In this document: piece by piece, positions 18,938-27,413 of the stretch
Layout of the letters: each line of letters opens with the position of its first letter
Numbering within the stretch: position 1 is the stretch's first letter
Assembly: GCA_016719755.1 (NCBI GenBank)
Contig: JADJYM010000003.1
Coordinates: 1 to 45,336, forward strand
DNA length: 45,336 nucleotides
DNA from: Novosphingobium sp.
GTDB taxonomy: Bacteria; Pseudomonadota; Alphaproteobacteria; Sphingomonadales; Sphingomonadaceae
Reading direction: 5' to 3'
Program-made: the position numbers and the translations under genes
The notes under the pieces: model-generated
What the model was told of the DNA's origin: nothing
Databases searched by the model: none
The model's input: only the letters and a program-made list of their open reading frames with translations

Positions 18938-19867
18938 ATGCGCTGGATCGAGGGCGGCGCCTTCACCATGGGATCGCTCAGCTGGTATCCCGAGGAAGCG
19001 CCGCTGCGCCGGGTTAGCGTCGATGGCTTCTGGATCGACGAAACCCCGGTGACGGCGCGCGAATTCGCCCGCTTCGTGGACGCGACCGGCTATGTCACCA
19101 CGGCGCAGATCGCGCCTGATCCAAAAGACTACCCCGGCATCCTGCCCGAGCACGTGGTGCCCGGATCGCTGGTTTTCACCAAGACGACCGGGCCGGTGCC
19201 GCTGACCGAGTACCACCACTGGTGGTCGTTCGTGCACGGCGCGGACTGGCGCCACCCGCTGGGGCCGGACAGCGATCTGGACAGCCTGGACCTGTGGGAC
19301 CATCCGGTGGTCCAGGTCACATGGCACGACGCGGCCGCCTATGCGAAATGGGCGGGCAAGGATCTGCCGAGCGAGGCCGAGCACGAATTTGCCGCGCGCG
19401 GGGGGCTGGAGGGCGCGGAGTTTGCCTGGGGCGACGAACTGGCACCGGGCGGGCAAATGATGGCCAATTACTGGCAGGGGCTGTTCCCCTTCGCCAACAC
19501 CCGCGAGGATGGGTGGGAGCGCACGTCGCCCGTGCGCAGCTTCCCTGCCAACGGCTATGGCCTGTTCGACATGATCGGCAATGTCTGGGAATGGACCCAG
19601 GACTGGTGGCAGGACAATCTGCCAACCGCGAAGAAGAAGCACGCGCAGGCCTGCTGCACTATCCCCAACCCGCGCGGTGGCACGCTGAAGGCCAGCCTTG
19701 ATCCCTTCCAGCCCGAAGTGCGGATTGGCCGCAAGGTGCTGAAGGGCGGATCGCACCTGTGCGCTGCCAACCACTGCCAGCGCTATCGCCCGGCAGCGCG
19801 CCATCCCGAGATGATCGACACCTCGACCAGCCACATCGGCTTTCGCTGCGTGGTGCGCGGGGGCTGA
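18938..19867 (+). CDS. Formylglycine-generating enzyme (SUMF1-type sulfatase activator)
   Basis: From the conservative ATG at 18938 this gives 309 residues. The true start may be the ATG at 18918 with an indel between, since CCPAGMRWIEGG-like sequence continues in frame upstream. The FGE fold is clear: GGAFTMGS, EAPLRRVSVDGFWID, VTWHDAAAYAKWAG, LPSEAEHEFAARGG, NGYGLFDMIGNVWEWTQDWW and the C-terminal SHLCAANHCQRYRPAAR. The two cysteines of that last motif match the catalytic pair of aerobic FGE. FGE oxidises the cysteine of sulfatase CxPxR motifs to formylglycine using O2 and copper. A sulfatase with CSPTR lies 8 kb away, so this gene probably serves it. It converges on the aminotransferase gene. 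Confidence 0.9.
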   Translation: MRWIEGGAFTMGSLSWYPEEAPLRRVSVDGFWIDETPVTAREFARFVDATGYVTTAQIAPDPKDYPGILPEHVVPGSLVFTKTTGPVPLTEYHHWWSFVHGADWRHPLGPDSDLDSLDLWDHPVVQVTWHDAAAYAKWAGKDLPSEAEHEFAARGGLEGAEFAWGDELAPGGQMMANYWQGLFPFANTREDGWERTSPVRSFPANGYGLFDMIGNVWEWTQDWWQDNLPTAKKKHAQACCTIPNPRGGTLKASLDPFQPEVRIGRKVLKGGSHLCAANHCQRYRPAARHPEMIDTSTSHIGFRCVVRGG

Positions 19868-19891
19868 CGCCGCCGCCCCCGCCCGCCGCGA

Positions 19892-21071
19892 TCAGGCGGC
19901 GACGGCGCCCAGATCGGCGATGAACTTGCCGATATTGTCCATGGTCAGGCCCGCGACGTTGATCCGCCCCGAACCGGCCATGTAGATGCCGTGGTCATTG
20001 CGCAGCTTGAGGATCTGCTCGCCCGACAGCGGCAGGACCGAGAACAGCCCGTTCTGCGCGCCCAGCGGCGCAAGATCGATCGAACCGGCGTGGCCAGCCC
20101 CGGCCAGCCTGGCGCGGACCTGGTTCATGCGGGCGCGCATATCGTCCAGCTCGCCCTGCCACAGCTTCACCAGGCCTTCGTCCTCAAGGATCAGGCGGAC
20201 GGCGGCGGCGCCGTGATCGGGCGGCATCGACCAGGCGGCGCGGGCCAGCGCATAGCCGTTCGACAGCACCGCACCCAGCTGCGCGGGGTCCGACACCATC
20301 ACGTAAACCGCGCCAACGCGGTCGCGGTACATGCCGAAGTTCTTGTCGCACGAATAGGCGATCAGCGCTTCCGGAACGGCGGCCAGCACGCGGCGCACGC
20401 CATAGGCGTCCTCCTCCATGCCCTGCCCCAGCCCCTGATAGGCCAGATCGAGGATCGGCAGCAGGCCCTTGGTGGCCAGCAGGCCGGCAATCTCGTCCCA
20501 GTCGGCATGGCTGTAATCGATGCCGGTGGGGTTGTGGCAGCAGCCGTGCAGCAGGATCGCATCGCCCGCCTGGGCCTCGGCAATCGCGGCGCGCAGCGCG
20601 TCCATGTCGACCTTGCCGTCCTTGCCGGCGTGGTTGAAGCCCTGAGCTCAACCCCCAGATCGGCAAAGATCTGCGCGTGGTTGGGCCAGCTGGGCGTGCC
20701 CATCCAGACGCGCTGCACACCGGCGCGCTTGGCCAGCGCAACGGCCAGGCGCACGCCGCCGGTGCCGCCCGGGGTCTGCATCCCGTCGATCCGGCCGTCC
20801 ATGGTCGGGTTGGCCTTGCCAAACACCCACGGCATCAACGCGCGGACAAAGCCCATGTCGCCTTCCGGGCCAAGGTAGGCCTTTGGAATCCTGCGTCTCC
20901 AGCAGCCTCTTTTCCGCCGCCTTGATCGCCGCGAAGACGGGCGTCGCGCCATCGCCGGTGCGGTAGACGCCGACGCCAAGATCGATCTTGTCGGCGCGCG
21001 GGTCCTCGTTGTGGAGCTTGATCAGCGCGAGCAGCGTCATCGGCGGGCTGTTGGGGCAGAGTGTTGAGCAT
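19892..21071 (-). CDS. Aromatic/aspartate aminotransferase (class I PLP enzyme), frameshifted
   Basis: The product is about 392 residues from the ATG at 21069-21071 (MLNTLPQQPADD). Class Ia aminotransferase motifs are present: IDLGVGVYRTGDG, AYLGPEGDMGF, QTPGGTGGVRLA, GTPSWPNHAQIF, LLHGCCHNPTG, DLAYQGLGQG, SCDKNFGMYRDRVGA with the PLP lysine, and YMAGSGRINVAGL with the carboxylate-binding arginine. Indels near 21035, 20885 and 20640 break the frame. The enzyme moves amino groups between aspartate or aromatic amino acids and 2-oxo acids. The CDKNFG version is usual in the TyrB/AspC-like group of Sphingomonadales. It faces the FGE gene tail to tail with 24 nt between. Confidence 0.9.
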
Positions 21072-21111
21072 GACGCGGGCGCGCTTAGCCCCCTATTGCC
21101 CCAAGAACAAG

Positions 21112-21134
21112 GGGGCGCGGCACCGCCACGCCCC
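21112..21134 (-). terminator. Probable intrinsic terminator downstream of flagellin
   Basis: On the minus strand the RNA would form GGGGCG paired with CGCCCC, and GGC paired with GCC, around a 3-nt loop with one internal mismatch. CTTGTTCTT follows. It sits 27 nt beyond the flagellin stop and before the aminotransferase start. The T-run is imperfect, so a plain stem-loop is possible. Confidence 0.45.
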
Positions 21135-21160
21135 GTTCAGGCCGGTTCTGGCCGCGCCGC

Positions 21161-21985
21161 TTATTTCAGCAGCGAAAGCACGTTCTGCGCGCTCTGGTTG
21201 GCCTGAGCGATCATTGCGGTGGATGCCTGGCTGAGGATCTGCGCCTTGGCCATCGCGGTGGTTTCCGACGAATAGTCGGTATCCTCGATCCGGCTGCGCG
21301 CATCCGACAGGTTGGTGACATTGCTGGTCAGGTTGGAAATCACCGATTCCAGCCGGTTCTGCCCCGCCCCCAGCCCGGCCCGCGCCGCGTTGACATCGGT
21401 CAGGGCCAGATTGACGTTGTCGATCGTCGTGCTGGCGGCGGCGGCCGCGGTCACATCAAGCGCAGTGGCCGAAATGTTGGTGCCGTCGATCGCGGCCGAA
21501 GTGATCGTCACGATGTCGCCCAATTGGCCCCGGTCTGGATGTCGAAAGTCACGTCGGTGCCAGCCGTGGTAGGAAAACAGCGTGTTGCCGTTGAACTGGG
21601 TATTGGCCAGCACAGCGCTGATCTGGTTGGTCAGCGCGGTCACTTCAGACTGCATATAGGCGCGGTCGGCATTCTGATAGGTGCCGGACGCGCTCTGCAC
21701 CGCCAGTTCACGCACCCGCTGGAGCATGTTGGTCACTTCGCTCAGCGCGCCTTCGGCGGTCTGGGCCAGGCTGATTCCGTCATAGGCGTTGCGGATGCCC
21801 TGCCCCATGCCGCGCACCTGCGAGGTCATGTTGGTGGCGATCGCGCTGCCCGCGGCGTCATCCTTGGCGCTGTTGATGCGCTTGCCGGTCGACAGGCGCT
21901 CCATCGCGGTGCCCAGCATCTTGCTGGCGCTGTTCGAAGCATTGGCCGCCCTGATCGCGGCGATGTTGGTATTGATCACTGCCAT
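21161..21985 (-). CDS. fliC: Flagellin, with a compensated double frameshift
   Basis: This is a 274-residue flagellin. The N-terminal D0/D1 domain begins [18 protein letters not shown] and contains [19 protein letters not shown]. The C-terminal D1/D0 domain has [15 protein letters not shown] and ends [19 protein letters not shown]. The variable centre is very short, as in many alphaproteobacterial flagellins. Between about 21525 and 21580 the frame moves out and back, giving [17 protein letters not shown]. In the neighbouring frame the same bases read [16 protein letters not shown], which fits the family, so two indels are likely. The protein is exported and polymerises into the filament. No other flagellar gene is in the window. 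Confidence 0.93.
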   Translation of the reverse strand: MAVINTNIAAIRAANASNSASKMLGTAMERLSTGKRINSAKDDAAGSAIATNMTSQVRGMGQGIRNAYDGISLAQTAEGALSEVTNMLQRVRELAVQSASGTYQNADRAYMQSEVTALTNQISAVLANTQFNGNTLFSYHGWHRRDFRHPDRGQLGDIVTITSAAIDGTNISATALDVTAAAAASTTIDNVNLALTDVNAARAGLGAGQNRLESVISNLTSNVTNLSDARSRIEDTDYSSETTAMAKAQILSQASTAMIAQANQSAQNVLSLLK

Positions 21986-22179
21986 GGTACTTACCCCCGA
22001 ATTGTCTCACGGCGCCCGGGGGGATCCTTCTCCCATCCGGGGCCGCAAACAGGAACGGCGGCTGCGCGGGGAAGTTAAGGGGGCAGGGTTAATTTCGCGG
22101 CAACCATGATAAAATTCAGCTATGCGCCCGGCCTTGCCGGGCATAGCGGAGCCGCCGAACGGGGAGCTGCGGCGCGGCA

Positions 22180-22281
22180 ATGGACTGGCGGGGAATCGTG
22201 CGTGAAGCGGGCAAGGTGCTGCTCGCCCTTGCCGCGCTGGCCGCGATCCTGGGACTGTCGCTGTGGCGGTTCAGCCAATAG
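22180..22281 (+). CDS. Possible small single-pass membrane protein (33 aa)
   Basis: An ATG at 22180 opens 33 codons encoding MDWRGIVREAGK followed by a hydrophobic helix (VLLALAALAAILGLSLW) and FSQ. GGGGAG lies 13 nt upstream, which is a little far. It lies between the flagellin start and the EipA stop, transcribed away from flagellin and toward EipA. A lone transmembrane helix with a charged N-terminus is plausible for a real small protein, but a chance open frame cannot be excluded. Confidence 0.35.
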   Translation: MDWRGIVREAGKVLLALAALAAILGLSLWRFSQ

Positions 22282-22288
22282 CGCCGGT

Positions 22289-23078
22289 TCAGAACGGCAT
22301 CCATTTCTGCTTCTTGGAAAACTTCATATGGCCCGCATTGATTCCCCAGCCGCATGCCCACGCCCATGCGGATCGGGATCAGCACGACATCGCCGCTGCG
22401 CAGGTAGCTGGCGGTCAGCCTGCCCACGACATAGGCCTGCCCTCGCCCGCCGGGAAGCGCTTGAACAGGTCTTCGGTGTCGAACAGGTTGTAGACCAGAA
22501 CAAAGGTCTTGCCAGCATTGGCCCCCGCATCGAACCCCACCGAAGGCCCGGTCCAGTAGACCGGCTTCTGCCCCTCGACCTTGTGGGACAGGGTGCCCTT
22601 GCCATAACGCAGGCCGACGATCAGCGCCGCGCCGCCCTCGCTGCCCTGGATATAGGGCGTTGGGCTCGCCCTGCTTCTTTGAGCAGACCCTGGATCATCT
22701 CGGCCAGCCCCGCCGCGCCTTCGCCAAACACTTCCTCGCCCGCCTTGACCAGATCGCCCGCGCGGTAGGTCTTGTCGGTGGTGGCAACGTTGGGGGCCTC
22801 GTCCCTCGTCTTGCCGCCGCTGTTCTCTGCCGTGACGACCACGTCGGAGGCCGCGCCGGTGGGCGGCGTGGCTGGCGACGTGGCTGGCGCCCTGCGTGGG
22901 GACTGGGCGTGCTGGCCGGACCGGAAGGCGTGCCCGCCTTGCCCAGGTCCGCATCGATCGCCTTGTCGGGATCGACCTGCTCCACCTGCGCCCCTGCCGG
23001 AGCGCAAAGCACCAGCGCCGCCGCGCCGCACAGCGCCGCCAGGCCGCTCCGCCACGCCCGAACCACCCCTGCCGTCAT
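22289..23078 (-). CDS. eipA: DUF1134 / EipA-family envelope protein, frameshifted
   Basis: A signal peptide follows the ATG at 23076-23078 (WRSGLAALCGAAALVLCAPAGAQ). After a Pro-rich linker the DUF1134 domain reads TYRAGDLVKAGEEVFGEGA, GLRYGKGTLSHKVEGQKPVYW, SVGFDAGANAGKTFVLVYNL, FKRFPAGEGQAYVVGRLTAS and ends GVGMRLGINAGHMKFSKKQK then WMPF. The C-terminal GxGxRLGxNxGxxKF is diagnostic. EipA of Brucella is a periplasmic protein needed for envelope integrity. Indels near 22880, 22670, 22440 and 22345 split the frame. The true stop is the TGA at 22289-22291. The gene lies next to the tRNA-Ser insertion site, about 220 bp from it; that gap holds no gene I can support. Confidence 0.82.
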
Positions 23079-23298
23079 CGTAACCCCACCTTCCACGCAC
23101 CGCCGCCAGCAAGGCAAACGCTTACCAGCCCACCAGGAATCGATGGGCGCACAGGCGGCAATCGCGCGGCGACGAACCGAGTCCGTTTTGCGGCCAGACG
23201 AATCCGCCAGACAGCCCCAAAAAACCCGGCCAATCGCCGCCCACCCCCTTGCCGCCCGCAAACCCCTCGCTATAGGCCGCGCTCCGCCGCTGCGATCC

Positions 23299-23392
23299 GG
23301 AGACGTGGGTGAGTGGCTGGAAACCAACGGTTTGCTAAACCGTCGTACTGGTAAATCCGGTACGGAGGGTTCGAATCCCTCCGTCTCCGCCA
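23299..23392 (+). tRNA. tRNA-Ser (anticodon GCT)
   Basis: All arms fold: acceptor GGAGACG with CGTCTCC, anticodon stem ACGGT/ACCGT around loop TTGCTAA (anticodon GCT), a long variable arm, T arm GAGGGTTCGAATCCCTC, discriminator G and an encoded CCA. It reads AGC/AGU serine codons. It is intact although its 3' part is the attachment site of the integrative element that follows. Confidence 0.97.
23332..23392. repeat. attL: 3' part of tRNA-Ser
   Basis: The 61 bp from the anticodon loop (TTGCTAAACCG) to the CCA of tRNA-Ser recur at 34285-34345 with four mismatches. Identity stops at both edges. This is the usual pattern of tyrosine-integrase elements in tRNA genes, where the element restores the tRNA 3' end. 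Confidence 0.9.
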
Positions 23393-23551
23393 ATTTCTTC
23401 TAAAAACAATCGCCTACAGCGCCCCGGCGAAATCTTCCCACCGCTGGTTATGCATCTGCGAACCTTTGCGTAATAAGCAAATCATAAGCGGCAATCGCAC
23501 CTAAGTCGCTATTTGCCTTGACGTAAGGCTCGGTTGGCTTCTTCTAGAGAT

Positions 23552-24240
23552 ATGCCAGCAAAACACATTCTTGACCGTGATGTCTGCCGCACCGGGTTCG
23601 CAAACGCCGCAGCTTTGACGGCGGTGGGCTCATCACATGACCAACTTGCTACTGCTATCCTTGGCACCTATCGGCTTCTGGATCGTATTGACGCAACGCT
23701 TACTGCGCGACGGCGTCGAGCCGCTATGCCAAATGGTCGAACTGGCCAACCTGTCTTCGATGATCGGCAACGTGCTAGGCGCAGAAGTCGCTAAGGCGGA
23801 GCAACGGCCTTTATGTTCGCAATGGACCGCACAAGTTTCCCGATCTGCTTCCCTCACACAGCAGCGCGACTTCTTCGGGCATCGAAATTAAGATGGCACT
23901 GAACCGCAACAATCCCAAAGGTCATCTAGCGAAGGAGGGGCATTACCTGACATGCCGTTACCTGCTCGTTGACGAGAATGGGAATGCTTGCGTGGACAAG
24001 GTTGATCGACCAAGCGCCAAACAGGCTGTCGTTTGGGAATTGCGAACTGGCTACCTTGTCGAAGCACATTTCAATATCAGCAATACCGAAGGCGACAGCG
24101 GGAAAACTGCTGTGATCAATGCAGATGGAATGGAAGCCCTAAAGGTCGTTTATGTTGATTTAGACATGGTGCCAGCTCCCGGCGCGGAACGGCATATAAG
24201 GCCTACGAGGCACTTTTCGAGCCTCTTAATCCGAGTCTAA
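23552..24240 (+). CDS. Type II restriction endonuclease, PD-(D/E)XK fold, two frameshifts
   Basis: Read from the ATG at 23552 in one frame to about 23700, a second to about 23803 and a third to the TAA at 24238-24240, the DNA gives one protein of about 228 residues: MPAKHILDRDVCRTGFANAA, LLDRIDATLTA, DGVEPLCQMVELANLSSMIG, NGLYVRNGPHKFPDLLP, SSGIEIKMALNRNNPKGH, VVWELRTGYLVEAHFN. The PD at 23839-23844 and EIK at 23884-23892, 13 residues apart, form a PD-X13-EIK nuclease core. It converges on a C5-cytosine methyltransferase with a 15-bp tail overlap, the layout expected of a restriction-modification pair. The short frames show no function alone, which explains why the gene would be missed. The recognition sequence and subfamily are unknown. 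Confidence 0.72.
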
Positions 24241-25441
24241 TATAGCGTCAGCGATAATGCGACCGAGGAGCGGGGGCACGGCATTGCCAATCTGCTTCAC
24301 CACTTGAGAACGACTCCCCTTGAATTCAAAGGCGTCTGGGAAACTTTGGAGCCGCGCACCTTCACGCGGCGTAAGGGCGCGATCTTGGTAGGGGTGGATG
24401 CATCGGTTTGATGCCGGATGGACAAAATTCACAGTCATGGTGTTTGCAGGCTCATGAGGAGCCAAGCGACTGTAGCAAGAGGAAAAGCCACTTGTGACAA
24501 GCCCGGGCGGCAGGGCAGAAATATTGTCGCCTGCATGTCGAATGATGTTCAGCATCGCAGGTGAATGCGCTGTTGCCTCGTGCATGGTGAGGTCTTTTGC
24601 ACCAAAGCGTAAGACCTCCTGATAGCGATTGCGCGGCGCACCAGCATAGCTAGTGGCGCGCTCGCCAGACCGAACTTCTGGTAAATCGTCAATCGCATCC
24701 AAGAGCGTCAAGGCGGGTAACGCTTCGCTAAACAGGCCTGTTTCCGGCATGATGAGCAGCTTGGATTTCCCAGCCATGCTGCGATGATCATGTCGGTGCG
24801 TGGCTTTTGGCCACTCGAATTGCTTTCCCTTCCGTGACCCTACGATTAGCAGGCGCTCACGTCGCTGAGGCAATCCATGATAGGCTGCATTCAATACACG
24901 AGCAGATACACGGTAGCCCAGAGCTTCGAATGCCTGCATCAGCGCAGCTAACGTCCTGCCTCCTTGGTGCGTTACCAAACCAACGACGTTTTCGAAAACC
25001 AACCAGTCAGGTCGGGTCGCCGCTACCACTCGGCAGAACTCCTCCCCAAAGGTTGTTTCGCGGGTCATTCCATTCGATATTTCGAAACGGCCTCAAACTA
25101 GAGAAACCTTGGCAGGGCGGCCCACCAATGACCACGAATGGTGGTGGAGCATCGGAGAGAAGCGCATCAATGTCCAATGCTCGTATGTCGCCGCCATATC
25201 CGTTCGCAGCAGCATGGTTCGCGCAGAAGGTTTCTAGCCGATCACCCAGAAGGTCGACCCCAGCGACAACCTCGAATTCACCTGTCGCTTCAAAGCCGGG
25301 TAGAAAAGCCTCCGACGCCACAGAATAAATCTATCACTGGCCGCAGGGCGGGATCGGGCGCCTTCCGTCGAGAAGTCGCTCCCTCACCGATCGCTTTGGT
25401 CGCCGTGACGTAACCTTCACCCGCGACGGGTGCGATGTCAC
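24226..25441 (-). CDS. DNA (cytosine-5) methyltransferase, frameshifted
   Basis: All main C5-methyltransferase motifs are visible: I (DLFCGVGGF near 25310-25345), IV (GGPPCQGFSSL, with the catalytic Cys), VI (FENVVGL), VIII (LPQRRERLLIVGSR), and IX-X near the end (ALTPREGARLQSFPD, KQIGNAVPPLLGR). The product would be about 400 residues, with the target-recognition domain between VIII and IX. Indels near 25345, 25300 and 25065 break it. I choose the GTG at 25439-25441: it overlaps the stop of the XRE gene as GTGA, a translational-coupling layout. The enzyme methylates cytosines in its target and so protects DNA from the convergent endonuclease. Confidence 0.88.
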
Positions 25442-25623
25442 AGCAATGGATTCAGGATTGACCCCAGCGCTTCGGCCAATGCTTCAGCGTGCGAAGTGCT
25501 CAGCGGCGCAAAACCCCGCTCAAGCAACATCAATTCTGAAAGCGAAACACCCGCTTTCTCAGCCAAGCCCTTCTGCGATAGCCCGACCTCAGCTCTTGCT
25601 CGACGTACGCTAATGGAACCCAC
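25438..25623 (-). CDS. Small XRE-type regulator, probable C (controller) protein
   Basis: This is a 61-residue helix-turn-helix protein: VRRARAEVGLSQKGLAEKAGVSLSELMLLERG covers the HTH, followed by HAEALAEALGSIL. The likely start is the GTG at 25621-25623. An upstream ATG frame (to 25769, KPDREIWRNKPNVPTN) may belong to the same gene through an indel or be a separate small gene. Its stop overlaps the methyltransferase start. Controller proteins of restriction-modification systems are of this type and size, delaying endonuclease expression until DNA is methylated. Here the position just upstream of the methyltransferase suggests control of that gene. It could also be an unrelated phage-type regulator. 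Confidence 0.7.
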   Translation of the reverse strand: MGSISVRRARAEVGLSQKGLAEKAGVSLSELMLLERGFAPLSTSHAEALAEALGSILNPLL

Positions 25624-25804
25624 CTATGATTGACCTTGACCTTTGCACAATAGCCACGTAGGTTCGGCGGGCAAAGGATGTTCGTAGGAACGTTGGGCTT
25701 ATTCCTCCAGATTTCGCGGTCGGGCTTGCTGAGGGGTGTTGCGGTGCGTGTCGATCCAATTCCGTTCATTTAACACCCTCGAAGGCGCAGACATCTTCAG
25801 ACCG

Positions 25805-26174
25805 TTAGAACGCTCGCTTAACTTCTGCGAAGGTGCAGCGCCCGCGATCAATAATCGGCGCGCGGCCCGGAGCCTGCAAATGGCTCATATCCCGCTGGAA
25901 TGCCAAGTTGGTCCGGTCGATGGTAAAGCCCCTGAACGTCACTTTGTCGGCGGTGAAAACACCCGGCACCGTGAAGGCACGACCAATCGTTGGGAACGTG
26001 TATGTCACCGTCGGCTTCCTCGTTCAAAGTTACGTCCATGGGCGCTTTGGCTGCCAAGTCCTCACCACCCGCACCGCCCTGCGCGCCGGGGTCAAGTTGG
26101 CACTTGAGATAGACCGGCGAAGCGTATGCCGAGCAGGGAACGAGAGCCAGAACCAACGCAGCGAAATACTTCAT
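25805..26174 (-). CDS. Secreted protein of unknown function (about 122 aa), one frameshift
   Basis: The ATG at 26172-26174 has GGAGGG 5 nt upstream. A signal peptide (MKYFAALVLALVPCSAYAS) is followed by a mature region: VYLKCQLDPG, then after an indel near 26010 VTYTFPTIGRAF, VTFRGFTIDRTNLAFQRDM and IIDRGRCTFAEVKRAF. Two cysteines, one near each end of the mature part, could form a disulfide. It resembles short periplasmic proteins found in phage-like islands, but I do not recognise the family. It is divergent from the XRE gene at 26270, with an operator-like palindrome between. Confidence 0.6.
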
Positions 26175-26218
26175 AATACCCTCCATTGTTGGCAGGCAGT
26201 TACACGACCAACCCTTAA

Positions 26219-26236
26219 TAGGGACTATATTCCCTA
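26219..26236. promoter_or_regulatory. Operator-like palindrome between divergent genes
   Basis: TAGGGA and its exact complement TCCCTA flank CTATAT. The site lies in the AT-rich 95-bp gap between the secreted-protein gene and the XRE gene, and is the likely binding site of that XRE protein. Confidence 0.5.
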
Positions 26237-26269
26237 GAGATTATATGCCCGACAGCCATTCATCGGGCG

Positions 26270-26482
26270 ATGAGCGATTGGCGCGCCATTGTCGGAATGA
26301 ACGTGCGAAAGCACCGACAGCGTGCGGGGCTGACTCAAGAGCAACTAGCGTTCGCGTCGGAGATCGACCTGACCTATGTGGGCGGGATCGAGCGAGGCAG
26401 GCGCAATCCAAGCGTGCTGGTTCTGGTCCGAATTGCGCAAGCACTAGAGATCGAACCCGCGACTCTGCTGGTCCGCAGCTAA
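26270..26482 (+). CDS. XRE-family transcriptional regulator (70 aa)
   Basis: The product is almost only a helix-turn-helix: GMNVRKHRQRAGLTQEQLAF, ASEIDLTYVGGIERGRRNPS and LVLVRIAQALEIEPATLL. The ATG at 26270 follows a GGGCG stretch and lies 34 nt beyond the palindrome at 26219-26236. Such short repressors control phage-like and satellite elements. It is one of the few rightward genes of the element and probably represses itself and the divergent secreted-protein gene. Its C-terminal hinge region is typical of XRE proteins with IERGRRNP. Confidence 0.85.
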   Translation: MSDWRAIVGMNVRKHRQRAGLTQEQLAFASEIDLTYVGGIERGRRNPSVLVLVRIAQALEIEPATLLVRS

Positions 26483-26492
26483 GTTGGCTACG

Positions 26493-26723
26493 TCAGTTAA
26501 CATCCGCCCGCTGCCATGTTCCGTCCTGCTCCCAGCTACGCAGGGCGTCCACAACCTCAACTATGTCCTCCCGGTCGAGCGCGCCCGCTTCAATGCCGGG
26601 GAGGATTTGGCGCTCAACGAACTGGTCGAACGAGCCATAGGCCAGCGCGAACGGTGACAGGCGCGGCATCGCTGCCCGCTCGATGCGCGCCACCCGCTTC
26701 TGCAATGCCCTGACCGCCCGCAT
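26493..26723 (-). CDS. Unknown protein (76 aa), last gene of the element's leftward operon
   Basis: Starting at the ATG at 26721-26723, 4 nt after the stop of the previous gene, it encodes MRAVRALQKRVARIERAAM, then SPFALAYGSFDQFVERQILPG, DIVEVVDALRSWEQDGTW. The basic N-terminal helix and acidic C-terminal helix suggest a small DNA- or protein-binding factor. I do not recognise the family. An upstream in-frame ATG at 26780 would overlap the preceding gene and is less likely. Confidence 0.5.
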   Translation of the reverse strand: MRAVRALQKRVARIERAAMPRLSPFALAYGSFDQFVERQILPGIEAGALDREDIVEVVDALRSWEQDGTWQRADVN

Positions 26724-26727
26724 GTGG

Positions 26728-27036
26728 TTATCGCAGACCCAGCCGTTCGCGCAGACCATCGGGCGAACCCCGACGGGCAACCCTTGGCAGGGACGCGGGC
26801 GGTGTCACCGGCTCTGGTGCAACAGGCGCGTCCTCCGTCACCGGCGCGGGCGCAGCGCCCTTGCCTGCCAGCGCGTCGAGTGCAGCCCGCAGACCGGGAC
26901 CGACGCGCAAGGCGTGCTGGACATGCCGTTCGTGCAGCAGCGCCCGCTCTTGGGTGACCACAAAGTGATTGGCATGGTAGCGCTGACTCTCGGTGGCAGC
27001 CATGCCATACTTAACCGCGCGGGGACCGTCAGACAT
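26728..27036 (-). CDS. Unknown protein (102 aa)
   Basis: MSDGPRAVKYGMAATESQRY, then HANHFVVTQERALLHERHVQHAL, a Pro/Ala-rich stretch (GKGAAPAPVTEDAPVAPEPV) and a basic end RRGSPDGLRERLGLR. Its ATG overlaps the corrected stop of the preceding gene by 8 nt (ATGTCTGA), which supports translational coupling. It has a helical N-terminal part and a flexible tail. No known family is recognised. Confidence 0.5.
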   Translation of the reverse strand: MSDGPRAVKYGMAATESQRYHANHFVVTQERALLHERHVQHALRVGPGLRAALDALAGKGAAPAPVTEDAPVAPEPVTPPASLPRVARRGSPDGLRERLGLR

Positions 27037-27413
27037 AGAGCGCCCCCAACTTCGTGAGCAGGTCGAGCGCTTCCGCCCGGTCGCTTTCCTCAGTGGCTGG
27101 TGCGCAGCACGTCCACGAAGTTCTGCACCGCCTGCGCGCGAAACTCCGGGTCAAGGTCCGCCATGCTTTTCGGCTCCTCTGGTTCGATACCGTAGAAGCC
27201 AAGCAGCTCCCGCCCGGTCATGGGGAGCAGCTTCACTTGCCATTGATGCTCCGCCGCAAGCTGTTCTGCTGCCGCGCGCAACTTGTCGTAGTCATCGACG
27301 GACTTGAAGCTGACGCGCTTGCCGTTGATGAGCAGGACAACGAACATGTGACGCGGCCCCGGTTCCGGGCAGATGGCGCGGTTCACAGCACGCCACGATG
27401 TGTAATTACTCAT
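27029..27413 (-). CDS. Unknown protein (about 127 aa), probable late frameshift
   Basis: A strong AGGAGG lies 8 nt before the ATG at 27411-27413. The product reads MSNYTSWRAVNRAICPEPG, HMFVVLLINGKRVSFKSVDDY, ELLGFYGIEPEEPKSMADLDP, AQAVQNFVDVL. The first frame stops at 27090. The neighbouring frame continues naturally as APATEESDRAEALDLLTKLG to a TGA at 27029-27031, so one indel near 27103 is likely. The start overlaps the end of the preceding DUF5681 gene by 8 nt. No family recognised. Confidence 0.55.

Noticed and set aside
23633-23857. A minus-strand open frame of 74 codons in the endonuclease region
   Set aside because: The plus strand carries the coherent nuclease sequence across frames; the minus frame has no motif and no ribosome site.
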